Shown one piece after another: positions 24,791 through 33,056 of a DNA stretch of 64,000 bases (its first letter is position 1; the number at the start of each line of letters is the position of its first letter). Both the position numbers and the translations under genes were made by a program. Location of the stretch: positions 2,393,716 to 2,457,715 of the forward strand of contig NZ_LN929908.1 in the NCBI RefSeq assembly GCF_001494595.1, in the 5' to 3' direction. The notes under the pieces are model-generated. The model was not told where the DNA came from. It saw only the letters and a program-made list of their open reading frames with translations, and ran no database searches. The stretch comes from Mycobacterium sp. M26. Its GTDB lineage: Bacteria; Actinomycetota; Actinomycetes; Mycobacteriales; Mycobacteriaceae.

Positions 24791-25527
24791 GCCACACCCA
24801 GATACGCCGCACGAATACTGTCGTCGGCCAACAACTCTCGCGCCGGACCGCTGCGGGTGACCGTGCCGGTCTCCAAAATGTAGGCGCGATCCGAGCGGCT
24901 CAGCGCCTGTTGGGCGTTCTGCTCGACCAGCAGCACCGTGGTGCCCGCGGCATTGATCTCGGAGATGATCTTGAAGATCTGCGAGATGATCATCGGGGCT
25001 AGGCCCATGGACGGTTCGTCGAGGAGCAGCACCCGCGGCCGGGCCATCAGCGCCCGGCCGATCGCCAGCATCTGCTGCTCGCCGCCGGAGAGCGTACCGC
25101 CGACCTGGGTGCGGCGCTCGGCCAGGCGCGGGAAGGTCTCCAGGACCCAGTCCAGGCGTTCATCGTGCTCGGCCTTGCTGGCGAACTTACGCCCGTAACA
25201 GCCCATTTCGAGGTTCTCCAGCACCGACATCCCCGGGAAGACACCACGACCCTCCGGGGCCTGGACCAGACCGTCGATGGCGCGTTCGTGTGCCTTGACC
25301 TTCGAGATTTCCTTGCCTTCAAACCACACCGAACCCGCCGACAGCGGTCGCAGACCGGAGATGGCGCGCATCATGGTGGTCTTGCCAGCACCATTGGATC
25401 CGAGCAGGGTGACCAACTCCCCCTGGCGGACTTCGAGCGAAACACCGTGCAGCGCTTCAATTCTGCCGTAGTGCACGACGACGTCGCGCACCTCCAGCAG
25501 GATGGGGCGGTCGTCAGAGCTGGTCAT
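24787..25527 (-). CDS. livF: Branched-chain amino acid-type ABC transporter ATPase LivF
   Basis: A 246-residue ATPase. Walker A 'GSNGAGKTT', signature 'GTLSGGEQQMLAIGRALM', Walker B 'VLLLDEPSMGLAP' and the LivF-typical 'GLVQAPEGRGVFPGMSVLENL' are all visible. With LivG it powers the LivHM permease. It is the last gene of a five-gene operon livJ-H-M-G-F whose coding regions overlap except after livJ, and it overlaps livG by 14 bp. Confidence 0.92.
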   Translation of the reverse strand: MTSSDDRPILLEVRDVVVHYGRIEALHGVSLEVRQGELVTLLGSNGAGKTTMMRAISGLRPLSAGSVWFEGKEISKVKAHERAIDGLVQAPEGRGVFPGMSVLENLEMGCYGRKFASKAEHDERLDWVLETFPRLAERRTQVGGTLSGGEQQMLAIGRALMARPRVLLLDEPSMGLAPMIISQIFKIISEINAAGTTVLLVEQNAQQALSRSDRAYILETGTVTRSGPARELLADDSIRAAYLGVA

Positions 25528-26350
25528 CGGGGACTCCCAGGTAGGCGGCGATGACAGCCGGGTCCTCGCGGATCTCGGCGGGCAGGCCGTCAGCGATCTT
25601 GCGGCCGAATTCGAGCACCACGATGCGATCGGTCACTCCCATGACCAGTCGCATGTCGTGCTCGATCAGCAGCACGGTGTAGCCGTCGTCGCGGATGGCG
25701 CGGATGAGGTCGATCAGAGCGGCCTTCTCGCTGGGGTTGAAACCCGCTGCGGGCTCGTCCAGGCACAGCAGCTTGGGCTCGGTGGCCAGTGCCCGGGCGA
25801 TCTCCAAGCGACGCTGATCGCCGTAGGGCAGGTTCTTGGCCTTCTCCTCGCCACGGTGTGCGATACCGACGAATTGCAGAAGGGCCGCGGCCTTTTCGAT
25901 GGCAGTGCGCTCCTCGGCGCGGTGCCGTGGGCTGCGGATCAGGGCGCCGGGCACCGACGTCTTGTGCCGGGCGTCGGTGCCGACGATGACGTTCTCCAGC
26001 GCCGTCATCTCACCCCACAACCGGATGTTCTGGAAGGTGCGGGCGATGCCGCGGCGGGTGATCTGGTGGCGCTTGATCCGGCCCAGCGGTTCGCCGTCGA
26101 AGGTCACCGACCCCGAGCTGGGCCGGTACACCCCGGTGATCGCGTTGAAGCAGGTGGTCTTGCCGGCGCCGTTGGGTCCGATCAGGCCGAGGATTTCGCC
26201 GCGCTTGATCGAGAAGCTGACCGAGTCCAGCGCGGTCAGGCCACCGAACTTGACGGTGAGATCCTGTGTTTCCAGCAGCGTTTCGCCCTCCGCGGCGTTG
26301 ACGTCGCGGTGCAGGGCCGCCATGCCTTCGTCGATCACCGGCTCGCTCAT
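25514..26350 (-). CDS. livG: Branched-chain amino acid-type ABC transporter ATPase LivG
   Basis: A 278-residue ATPase, second nucleotide-binding subunit. Walker A 'GPNGAGKTTCFNAITG', LivG-type 'GIARTFQNIRLWGEMTALENV', an abbreviated signature around 'NLPYGDQRRLEIARAL' where the usual LSGGQ reads LPYGDQ (normal for LivG), and Walker B 'LLCLDEPAAGFNP'. A 35-residue N-terminal extension precedes the core. The ATG at 26350 overlaps the livM stop by 4 bp (ATGA). The longer open frame upstream lies inside livM and is spurious. Confidence 0.92.
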   Translation of the reverse strand: MSEPVIDEGMAALHRDVNAAEGETLLETQDLTVKFGGLTALDSVSFSIKRGEILGLIGPNGAGKTTCFNAITGVYRPSSGSVTFDGEPLGRIKRHQITRRGIARTFQNIRLWGEMTALENVIVGTDARHKTSVPGALIRSPRHRAEERTAIEKAAALLQFVGIAHRGEEKAKNLPYGDQRRLEIARALATEPKLLCLDEPAAGFNPSEKAALIDLIRAIRDDGYTVLLIEHDMRLVMGVTDRIVVLEFGRKIADGLPAEIREDPAVIAAYLGVPDDQL

Positions 26351-27549
26351 GCCGCCGCCTTGGTGTCGTCGGCGGCGCCCAACAGCTTTCGCGCCGACTT
26401 GCCGTAGGCCAGCAGCTGCTGGCGCACCGGGAACAGGCCCTGCGGGCGGAAGATCATCAACACCACCAGCGCCAGACCGAAGAACAGGTACTTCAGGTCG
26501 CCGAGGTTGATGCCCAGGAACTCCACGCCGAGTAGCCGGTTGGGCAGGTACACGATGATGAACGCCCCGAAGACGACGCCGAGCTTGTTGCCCTGCCCGC
26601 CGAGCACCACGGCACAGAGGAAGAGCATCGAGTTGATGATGTTGAACGTCGGCGGCGCGACGTACTGCACCTGCCCGGCGTACAGCGCCCCGGACAGGCC
26701 GCCGATCGCCGCGCCGATCACGAACGCCCACAGCTTGAACCGGAAGGTGTTGACGCCCATTACTTCTGCGGCGTCCTCGTCCTCGCGGATGGCCACCCAG
26801 GCGCGGCCGACCCGGCTGCGTTCGAGGTTGCCGACCAACAGCAGGATGACGATCATCAGGATCAGGCCCAGCCAGAACCACCACGTGCCGTAGTTGGCGT
26901 TGCCCGTGGAGTTGCCGCTGGAGAACACGCCGTCGGGGTATCTCGCGGTCTCCACGACGTGCGGGTAGGCGATCTGGTTCAGGCCGCGCGAACCGTTGGT
27001 GACCCCGGAGAGGTTGTCGGCCAGCAGCCGGATGATCTCGCCGAACCCGAGGGTGACGATGGCCAGGTAGTCACCGCGCAGCCGCAGCGTGGGGATACCC
27101 AGGATCAGCCCGGCCAGTGCGGTGGCGGCCATCGCGATCGGCACACAGGTCAGCCAGGCCCACTTGTCGCTGAACAGCCAGCCCGAACCCAGCCGATTCC
27201 AGGGTGAGTCCGGACTGGTGAGCAGCGCGACGGTATAGGCGCCGACGGCATAGAACCCGACGTAACCGAGGTCGAGCAGGCCGGCCTGGCCGACCACTAC
27301 ATTGAGACCGATCGCGATGATGGCCACCATCGCGAACTGCGCCATAGTGCCGCCAAAGCTGATGCCCGGGGTATCCAGGAACGGGGGCGGAAACAGCGGC
27401 ATCAACGCGAGCAGACCGAAACCGATGACGCCGAAGCCCCACTTCTGCACCCGGCTGAGCCCGGCCCACCAATCGCGCAGGCCATCGCCGGGGGCCAGCA
27501 GCCGCTTGCTCCAGCCGCCTGCCGTCTGGGAATCGTTGCGATGCGTCAT
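26347..27549 (-). CDS. livM: Branched-chain amino acid-type ABC permease LivM
   Basis: A 400-residue inner-membrane permease with a cytoplasmic N-terminal extension of about 35 residues and then eight or more hydrophobic segments. The family core includes 'GLNVVVGQAGLLDLGYVGFYAVGAY', here quoted in part as 'GQAGLLDLGYVGFYAVGAY', and the transmission loop with 'GRAWVAIREDEDAAEVMGVN'. It pairs with LivH. ATGA overlaps at both ends tie it to livH and livG. Confidence 0.92.
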   Translation of the reverse strand: MTHRNDSQTAGGWSKRLLAPGDGLRDWWAGLSRVQKWGFGVIGFGLLALMPLFPPPFLDTPGISFGGTMAQFAMVAIIAIGLNVVVGQAGLLDLGYVGFYAVGAYTVALLTSPDSPWNRLGSGWLFSDKWAWLTCVPIAMAATALAGLILGIPTLRLRGDYLAIVTLGFGEIIRLLADNLSGVTNGSRGLNQIAYPHVVETARYPDGVFSSGNSTGNANYGTWWFWLGLILMIVILLLVGNLERSRVGRAWVAIREDEDAAEVMGVNTFRFKLWAFVIGAAIGGLSGALYAGQVQYVAPPTFNIINSMLFLCAVVLGGQGNKLGVVFGAFIIVYLPNRLLGVEFLGINLGDLKYLFFGLALVVLMIFRPQGLFPVRQQLLAYGKSARKLLGAADDTKAAA

Positions 27550-28583
27550 GCCCTCGCCTTTCCGAGGCTCTCCCCGAGTATCCCGGTGGGCCGCACCAAC
27601 AGCACCAGAACCAGGAGCACGAACGCGACGACGTCACGCCACTGGGTGCCGAACACCGCCTGCCCGTAGTTCTCCATGATGCCCAGGATCAGGCCACCGA
27701 GAAGGGCGCCGCGCAGGTTGCCGATACCGCCGAGGACGGCTGCCGAGAACGCCTTGATACCGAGCAGGAAGCCGCCGGAGTAGATGATGCCCTGGGGCAC
27801 CTTCAGTGTGTAGAGCAGCGCGGCGGCGCCGGCGAGCATGCCACCGATGAGGAACGTGGTCATGATGATGCGTTCCCGGGAGACACCCATCAGCGTCGCG
27901 GTGGTCGGGTCCTGGGCCACCGCCCGGATACCGCGGCCGAACTTGGTCCGGTTGATCGCCATGTCGGTCAGCAGCGCCAGCACCAGGGCGGCGGCGACGA
28001 TCACCAGGGTGACGTTGCTGACCGAGGCGCCGAAGATGTGGAACTGGGTCTTGGGCTGCACCAGGGTAATCGGCTGCTGGGCGTTGCTGCCGCCGTAGCC
28101 CTTGATGATCTTGGGCAGCACGAAGTGCACGAACTCCTGCAGCACGAACGACATACCGATGGCGGTGATCAGGAAGGTCAACGGCCGGGCATTGCGTCGC
28201 CGCAGCGGCCGGTAGGCCACCGCCTCCAAACCGACTGCCGCAGAACCGGATACCAGCATCGCGAACAACATCGCGATGCCCAGATACAACACCGTCAGCA
28301 GCACGCCCTTGTTGTAGGCGTTCCCGCTGGGGGTGAACCCCAGGATAATGTCCAGGCAGAAGTAGGCGCCGAACATGCCGAGCATGAAGATCTCGGAATG
28401 CGCGAAGTTGATCAACCGCAGCACGCCGAAGACCAGGGTGTAGCCGACGGCCACCAGGGCATAGATCGCACCCCAGGACAACCCGTCGATAGTCAACTGC
28501 CAGAAGCCGTTTCGCAGGTTCTCGATGTTGAAACCGATGTCGCCGGCGAGACAGGCGTACTGACCGAGGCACTCGTGGATCAT
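27546..28583 (-). CDS. livH: Branched-chain amino acid-type ABC permease LivH
   Basis: A 345-residue inner-membrane permease, partner of LivM. Family blocks are 'GAIYALVAVGYTLVFGVLRLINFAH', cited by its core 'YALVAVGYTLVFGV', 'EAVAYRPLRRRNARPL' and 'GRGIRAVAQDPTTATLMGV', the EAA-like loop contacting the ATPases. The ATG at 28583 has AAGGAG about 11 bases upstream. A 74-bp gap separates it from livJ, the only intergenic space in the operon. Confidence 0.92.
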   Translation of the reverse strand: MIHECLGQYACLAGDIGFNIENLRNGFWQLTIDGLSWGAIYALVAVGYTLVFGVLRLINFAHSEIFMLGMFGAYFCLDIILGFTPSGNAYNKGVLLTVLYLGIAMLFAMLVSGSAAVGLEAVAYRPLRRRNARPLTFLITAIGMSFVLQEFVHFVLPKIIKGYGGSNAQQPITLVQPKTQFHIFGASVSNVTLVIVAAALVLALLTDMAINRTKFGRGIRAVAQDPTTATLMGVSRERIIMTTFLIGGMLAGAAALLYTLKVPQGIIYSGGFLLGIKAFSAAVLGGIGNLRGALLGGLILGIMENYGQAVFGTQWRDVVAFVLLVLVLLVRPTGILGESLGKARA

Positions 28584-28657
28584 CCTGGGGCCGACTCCTT
28601 GCTACTCAACGAGAACGCGCCCGAGCCAAGTGGTCCCGGACGCGTCTCGCGAATCAC

Positions 28658-29869
28658 TTACTGAACCTTGTAGATCCAGATCAGGGTCGTGGTGAGTTCA
28701 CCCTTGTCGGTCCACTGGTACTTACGGGCCACACCCTGACCGTTGTAGGTCTTGACCCACTCGAGCAGGTCCGGACGGGTGATCTTGCCGGCGTCGATAC
28801 CCTTCAGCAGCACGGTGCCCAGGTCGTAGCCCTCGGTGCTGTAGGTGCCGGGAGCCTGACCGAACTTCTTGGTGTACTCGTCAGCGAAGGCGCCGGTGGC
28901 CGGGCCGCACGGGCAGGACAGGATCGCGTCCTTCGACGACGAACCGGCCTGCTTGACGAACTCCGGGTCCTTGGTGCCATCGGCACTGACGAACTTGCCG
29001 GTGAATCCGCCGTCGCGCAGCTGCTGGACGAACGGTGCCGCCTCGGCGTAGTAGCCGCTGTAGAACACCGAATCCGGCGACTGACCCTTGACCTGGGTCA
29101 CCGCGGCCGAGAAGTCCTTGTCGCCCTTCTTGACCGAGATGTTGCAGTCGGACACCGCCACCGAGCCGAGGGTCTCGCGGACCGCCTGCGCCAGGCCGGT
29201 GCCGTAGTCGGTGCTGTCGTCGACGACGCAGACCTTCTTGTCACCGAGGGTGTTCTTCAGGTAGTTGGCGACCGACGGACCCTGCACACCATCGTTGGCC
29301 AGGCCGCGGAAGAAGGTCTTCCAGCCCTGCTCAGACAGTGTGACGTTGGTGGCCGAGGCGGTGGCCGAGACCAGACCCGCCTGGTCGAAGACGGCACCGG
29401 TGGCCTTGGTCTCGCCGGAGAACGCCGGGCCCACCAGACCGATGGTGAAGGCATCGTCGACGATCTGCGGGGCGATAGCCGTGGCCTTCTGCGGGTCGCC
29501 TTCCGTGTCGAACGGCTTCAGCTGAACCTGGCAGCCGGGGTTGGCGGCGTTGTGCTTGTCGATGGCCAGCTGGACGCCGTTCTTGATATTGATGCCGAGG
29601 GCGGCGTCGGGGCCGTTGAGGGCACCGGCCATGGCGATCGACACCGGCGGGCAGGTGGCCTTGCCGTCACCGGCGGGGTCGGCCGGGACCGCACCCGCTT
29701 CGGGCTTGACCTCGGCACCGTTCTGGTCGATCTGGACCTGCTCGACGATCTTGAGATCGCTCTGCGACGAGTTCTCACTCGGCGTGGACTGGTTACAGCC
29801 GGCAATGCCAAACACCACCAGCAGCGCCGAACTCGCGGCGATTGCACTCCGTGTCGTGCGAGAGCGCAC
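28658..29869 (-). CDS. Liv-type substrate-binding lipoprotein
   Basis: A 403-residue extracytoplasmic receptor of the Peripla_BP_6 fold, first gene of the liv operon. A GTG start preceded by GGAGG 6 bases upstream gives a signal peptide ending in the lipobox FGIAGC, then an acidic linker and the two-lobed domain ('KATCPPVSIAMAGALNGPDA', 'DDSTDYGTGLAQAVRE', 'PDSVFYSGYYAEAAPF'). It should deliver Leu/Ile/Val or related ligands; liv-type systems in actinobacteria also take up urea or short amides, so the ligand is uncertain. The 189 bp between it and pdtaR contain no gene. Confidence 0.88.
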   Translation of the reverse strand: MRSRTTRSAIAASSALLVVFGIAGCNQSTPSENSSQSDLKIVEQVQIDQNGAEVKPEAGAVPADPAGDGKATCPPVSIAMAGALNGPDAALGINIKNGVQLAIDKHNAANPGCQVQLKPFDTEGDPQKATAIAPQIVDDAFTIGLVGPAFSGETKATGAVFDQAGLVSATASATNVTLSEQGWKTFFRGLANDGVQGPSVANYLKNTLGDKKVCVVDDSTDYGTGLAQAVRETLGSVAVSDCNISVKKGDKDFSAAVTQVKGQSPDSVFYSGYYAEAAPFVQQLRDGGFTGKFVSADGTKDPEFVKQAGSSSKDAILSCPCGPATGAFADEYTKKFGQAPGTYSTEGYDLGTVLLKGIDAGKITRPDLLEWVKTYNGQGVARKYQWTDKGELTTTLIWIYKVQ

Positions 29870-30045
29870 CTTTCACCTCCGGGTCAGTAGTTTCGTCGGG
29901 TGGGTAGAACATAGCCAACGCTGGGCTGCAGCGCGTGATCTTGGCCAACGGCTGGCTGCGAGCATATTGCGGTTGCCGCCAAACGGCGCGGTCAGACGGC
30001 CACGTGCCGACGGCGGGCCGACCAGGAAACGCAGAGTTAACGCGG

Positions 30046-30074
30046 CGCGTCGGAGAAGTCAGCTCTCCGACGCG
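30046..30074 (-). terminator. Perfect 11-bp hairpin across the pdtaR stop codon
   Basis: CGCGTCGGAGA and TCTCCGACGCG flank a 7-base loop containing the pdtaR stop. The hairpin is GC-rich and very stable, at the right place to end the pdtaR transcript, but there is no T-run behind it. Mycobacterial terminators often lack a clear U-tract, so termination is likely but unproven; mRNA 3' protection is an alternative. Confidence 0.55.
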
Positions 30075-30688
30075 GAGTCTTTGGGGGTGTCCAGGGTTTC
30101 CAGGACCACTTCGGCAACCCGCTTCATGGTGGTGCGGCGGTCCATGGCGGCCCGCTGAATCCACTTGAACGCCTCCGGCTCGGTCATACCCTGCTTGCTC
30201 TGCAGCAGGCCCTTGGCCCGCTCGACGAGCTTGCGGGTCTCCAGCCGGTCGGAGAGGTTGGCCACCTCGCGCTCGAGTTCGGTGATCTCGGCGAAGCGGC
30301 TGACGGCGACCTCGATAGCGGGAATGAGGTCGGTGATGGAGAACGGCTTGACCAGGTAGGCCATCGCGCCGGCGTCACGCGCCTTCTCCACCAGATCACG
30401 CTGACTGAAGGCGGTGAGCACGACGATCGGGGCGATCCGCTTGGCGGCGATCTCGGCGGCCGCGTCGATCCCGTCGCGGCGGGGCATCTTGACGTCCATG
30501 ATCACCAGGTCGGGCCGCAGCTGTTCGGCGAGTTCGACGGCTTCCTGCCCGTCGCCGGCCTCACCGACGACCTCATAGCCTTCTTCGCGCAGCATTTCGG
30601 CGAGATCCAGCCGGATCAGCGCCTCATCTTCAGCGATCAGTACACGGTGGGTAGCGCGGCCGTCGGCGTCGTTGGTGGACCCGGTCAT
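30059..30688 (-). CDS. pdtaR: Response regulator PdtaR with ANTAR RNA-binding domain
   Basis: A 209-residue two-domain protein very close to M. tuberculosis Rv1626. The receiver domain (about residues 14-130) has the acidic pair in 'IAEDEALIR' and the phosphoacceptor Asp65 in 'LVIMDVKMPRRDG'. A linker coiled coil follows and the ANTAR domain (about 145-205) reads 'KLVERAKGLLQSKQGMTEPE' and 'AMDRRTTMKRVAEVVLE'. Phosphorylated by the sensor PdtaS, it binds paired hairpins in mRNA and prevents termination. The ATG at 30688 places Asp65 at the same number as Rv1626; the open frame upstream is not conserved. Confidence 0.95.
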   Translation of the reverse strand: MTGSTNDADGRATHRVLIAEDEALIRLDLAEMLREEGYEVVGEAGDGQEAVELAEQLRPDLVIMDVKMPRRDGIDAAAEIAAKRIAPIVVLTAFSQRDLVEKARDAGAMAYLVKPFSITDLIPAIEVAVSRFAEITELEREVANLSDRLETRKLVERAKGLLQSKQGMTEPEAFKWIQRAAMDRRTTMKRVAEVVLETLDTPKDSASES

Positions 30689-30802
30689 GAGGCTATTGTC
30701 GCGTGGACTGTGCCAAACAGCGACCGCGGGGCCACTCCCCACACCGCTTGGCCGGTTCCCCGCGGCCATCCACTATGGTGGACAACCGCAGCCACGCGGC
30801 CC

Positions 30803-30879
30803 GCCCTCGTATCCCAACTGGCAGAGGAAACGGATTCAAAACCCGTGCAGTGTGAGTTCGAATCTCACCGAGGGCACCA
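30803..30879 (+). tRNA. tRNA with CAA anticodon (tRNA-Leu), class-I-like size
   Basis: Acceptor arms GCCCTCG (30803-30809) and CGAGGGC (30869-30875) pair perfectly, with discriminator A and an encoded CCA at 30877-30879. The T arm is GTGAG-TTCGAAT-CTCAC. The anticodon loop TTCAAAA gives CAA, read as Leu (codon UUG); the stem closes with an A-C mismatch. The D arm is short, with GG in the loop. The variable region is only about 5 bases, whereas bacterial leucine tRNAs normally have a long variable arm. A leucine tRNA gene near Rv1626 exists in M. tuberculosis as I recall. That it is a tRNA is nearly certain; its charging identity rests on the anticodon. Confidence 0.85.
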
Positions 30880-30935
30880 GCACACCTGTTCAGACGCGAC
30901 CCGGTAGCGGACGAACTGGGCGAGGCCAGTAGCGC

Positions 30936-31802
30936 CTAACCCGCCTTGTTCAACAGGAATTCGATGTTGTCCGCGCCGGGATTCGTGTTCGGGCTGACCT
31001 TGTCGCTGTTGAGGACGATCAAGCCGGTGCAGGTCTTGGGAGCGCATTCGGTAACGAGCATGGTCTGGTTGCGCATCTGCACCTTGAAGGGTGTGACGAT
31101 CTCGTTGTTGAGGTGCGCGAACAGGTTGTGCTCCAGGCTCCCGACGTTCCACGCGCGGAACTTCTTGCCCATCACGGTGATTACGCTGTCCTTCCACTTG
31201 CTTTCCTCAGTAGCGATGTTCCGCCACTGGTTGTCGATGTCGGCACGGGCAGCCTGCTGCAGCCTGCTGATGTGGATGTGCAGTTGGTCTTTGCTGCGGT
31301 TGTCGGCCGATTCGATGCCCAAGGCCCAGTCAGTCCCCTTGGGCAGAAAGCTGCGCTGGTTGTAGGCGTCCAGGAAGTACTCGGGAGCATCCGACTGCAA
31401 CAGGGTCGGGCATTCAATGCCCTCCTGACGCCCGGTCGCCAGGAGCAGCCAGTTGTACTGCGCGCCGCCGCGAGCGCCGTCGTGGATGGCGAACCCGCGG
31501 GACCGGTCGTTGCCCCCGGGGAATTCGACGAGCTTGTTGTTGCCCGGATCGGAGGGGGAAGCGTTTTTGACGTCGCTCCACAATTCATCGGTGGAATTGG
31601 GATCGCCGCACGCGGGTAACGGATTGATGCCCGCCGGCTCCTGCGGAACAGCCGGCAACGCCTCGGCGCGGGGTGCCTGAGAGCCCCAAATCAGCAAACC
31701 ACCCAGCGCTGCAGAAATCACCGACATGAGAGCGATTGCCCTCATGCCATGGCCCGAGCCGCGCCGGTTGTCGGAAGAATTCATGCAGCGTTCAGGGCAC
31801 AT
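30936..31802 (-). CDS. cdh: CDP-diacylglycerol pyrophosphatase
   Basis: A 288-residue membrane-anchored enzyme that hydrolyses CDP-diacylglycerol to CMP and phosphatidate. A single N-terminal membrane segment ('ALMSVISAALGGLLIWG') positions the catalytic domain outside. The HIT-like catalytic motif is in 'KDQLHIHISRLQQ'. Other family blocks are 'FLDAYNQRSFLP' and 'IESADNRSK'. AAGGA lies 8 bases before the ATG at 31802, which favours this start over internal Met codons at 31784 and 31745. M. tuberculosis Rv2289 is the homologue I recall, located elsewhere in that genome. Confidence 0.85.
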   Translation of the reverse strand: MCPERCMNSSDNRRGSGHGMRAIALMSVISAALGGLLIWGSQAPRAEALPAVPQEPAGINPLPACGDPNSTDELWSDVKNASPSDPGNNKLVEFPGGNDRSRGFAIHDGARGGAQYNWLLLATGRQEGIECPTLLQSDAPEYFLDAYNQRSFLPKGTDWALGIESADNRSKDQLHIHISRLQQAARADIDNQWRNIATEESKWKDSVITVMGKKFRAWNVGSLEHNLFAHLNNEIVTPFKVQMRNQTMLVTECAPKTCTGLIVLNSDKVSPNTNPGADNIEFLLNKAG

Positions 31803-31941
31803 TGTGATTGTCCTTCGCGATTAAGCCGGCGCTATACCCGGGCGGTCGGCTCACACTATAGGTTCACGAGTAGTCCCGCAGCAAATTATCGGTGACGTCA
31901 CCGAATGGGTCCGGCGTTGCTGTGTACGAACGCCGATGCCA

Positions 31942-32343
31942 TCAACCGTTCGGGCAATTCGTGGTCGGCAGGAACAGCGACCAGCACCAGCCCTCCGGCA
32001 GCGGCGGGGTCAGGTTCGGCGGCGGTGGCGGTGGCGGTGGCGGCGCGTCCCCTTCGAAGATGTTCTGCGCGACGTTGCCCTGCCCGGAGTACACGTAGAA
32101 GTAGGTGTGGCAGACGTTGTTGTCCCACACCACCGGATTGACCTTGAGATTGCCGGTCTGCACCGGCGGGTCGCCCGGGCACCAACGGCACGGTCCGGAC
32201 GGGCTGTCGGGTGGGCAGCCCGGCCAACTGTTGCCGGGCTGCGCCTGGGCACTGACCTGCGGCAGGGCCAATCCCCCGAGAGCGAGGCTCATCGAGAGCA
32301 CGGCGCCTGCGGCGATCCGGGTGCGGTGGCGACTGATGTTCAT
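31942..32343 (-). CDS. Small secreted Cys/Pro-rich protein
   Basis: A 133-residue protein with a clear Sec signal peptide ('AAGAVLSMSLALGGLALP', cleavage near VSAQA). The mature part has a Cys-rich head 'GCPPDSPSGPCRWCPGDPP', a central 'DNNVCHTYFYVYSG', a run of nine prolines, and a Trp/Cys tail. About six Cys in the mature protein suggest disulfides. GAGGGAT precedes the ATG at 32343. I do not recognise the family; its size and composition resemble mycobacterial small exported proteins of unknown role. It is 142 bp downstream of another small exported-protein gene, separated by a strong terminator hairpin. Confidence 0.7.
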   Translation of the reverse strand: MNISRHRTRIAAGAVLSMSLALGGLALPQVSAQAQPGNSWPGCPPDSPSGPCRWCPGDPPVQTGNLKVNPVVWDNNVCHTYFYVYSGQGNVAQNIFEGDAPPPPPPPPPNLTPPLPEGWCWSLFLPTTNCPNG

Positions 32344-32437
32344 AGCGGTATCCCTCTGCGACATCCCCGACGTCTGAACGGTAATCGCCACTATTGACGT
32401 AATTGTTAGTTTGCGCAGTTGCGTTGCCGCGAGACGA

Positions 32438-32476
32438 CAAAGCCGGGCGGGGTGTTCGCACCACCGCCCGGCTTTG
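32438..32476 (-). terminator. Strong hairpin with TTCG loop after the small lipoprotein gene
   Basis: CAAAGCCGGGCGG pairs with CCGCCCGGCTTTG over 13 bp, extended by GGTG/CACC around a TTCG tetraloop with one bulged base. It starts 10 bases after the lipoprotein stop codon on the minus strand. The 3' arm ends in CTTTG on one strand, giving only a short T-run. Size, loop and position make this the clearest intrinsic-terminator candidate in the window, and it is symmetrical enough to act on either strand. Confidence 0.75.
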
Positions 32477-32485
32477 CCTGATCAG

Positions 32486-32749
32486 CTACCTAACGCATTC
32501 GTTGCCGACAACTTCCTTGCACACCGGTCCCGGCGGTGCCGGATTCACGGTCGGCGAGAACGAATTGTTGCCACCGGGGCCCACCGCCTTTTCGGTGGGC
32601 GATACCGACGGCGCCGACGTCGACGTCGTCGTGCTCGTCGCCGGGGCTTCCTTTTCGCTCGGGCTGCAGGCGGTCAGCGCCCCCATCCCGACGATCGCGG
32701 CACCGCCAGCAAAGAGGGCAATCTGACGAGTCAAGCGACCAGACCTCAT
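32486..32749 (-). CDS. Small putative lipoprotein
   Basis: An 87-residue protein with a signal sequence and lipobox ALTAC, giving a mature peptide of about 60 residues that is Ser/Thr/Pro-rich and ends with two Cys ('PVCKEVVGNECV'). AGGAAG lies just upstream of the ATG at 32749. No family recognised. It is followed by a strong terminator hairpin, so it is probably a monocistronic gene. The Cys pair could form one disulfide outside the cell. Confidence 0.65.
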   Translation of the reverse strand: MRSGRLTRQIALFAGGAAIVGMGALTACSPSEKEAPATSTTTSTSAPSVSPTEKAVGPGGNNSFSPTVNPAPPGPVCKEVVGNECVR

Positions 32750-33056
32750 AGCGCTTCCTATCTGTGTGTGCCGAAAGTCGAATGTCCACATCGCTGGCCC
32801 CGGCCCGTTACCAGCATCCCCCACTGGGGTGGACAATCGCTGAACGTATCGCAATAGCGCGTTGTGCAGGGCAAAGTTCGGCCAATCCGCACCGACCGGA
32901 CCATGGACGACCGGCAGCCCCTACGCTGCCGTGTCGCCAGAATCCCCCGATTCAACGCGACCACGCGATCGTGGTCCAACAAACGGAGCGTACCCACGAG
33001 GCAAAGCCCGACCTAGGGCACAAGGTCATCTTGCGGGCTATCGCCGCCCGGGCAGT
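32750..33056. other. 307-bp non-coding gap with a 7-bp palindrome
   Basis: No convincing gene: open frames on both strands lack ribosome binding sites and protein-like composition. It must hold the promoter of the small lipoprotein gene on its left side. A perfect inverted repeat GACCACG-CGAT-CGTGGTC at 32959-32976 could be an operator or a hairpin, and CCCC-ACT-GGGG lies near 32820. It also separates the exported-protein genes from the PucR-nitrilase unit. Confidence 0.5.

Noticed and set aside
30803..30935. Phage or element attachment site at the tRNA
   Set aside because: No integrase gene, no repeat of the tRNA 3' end in the window, and the flanking genes are core.
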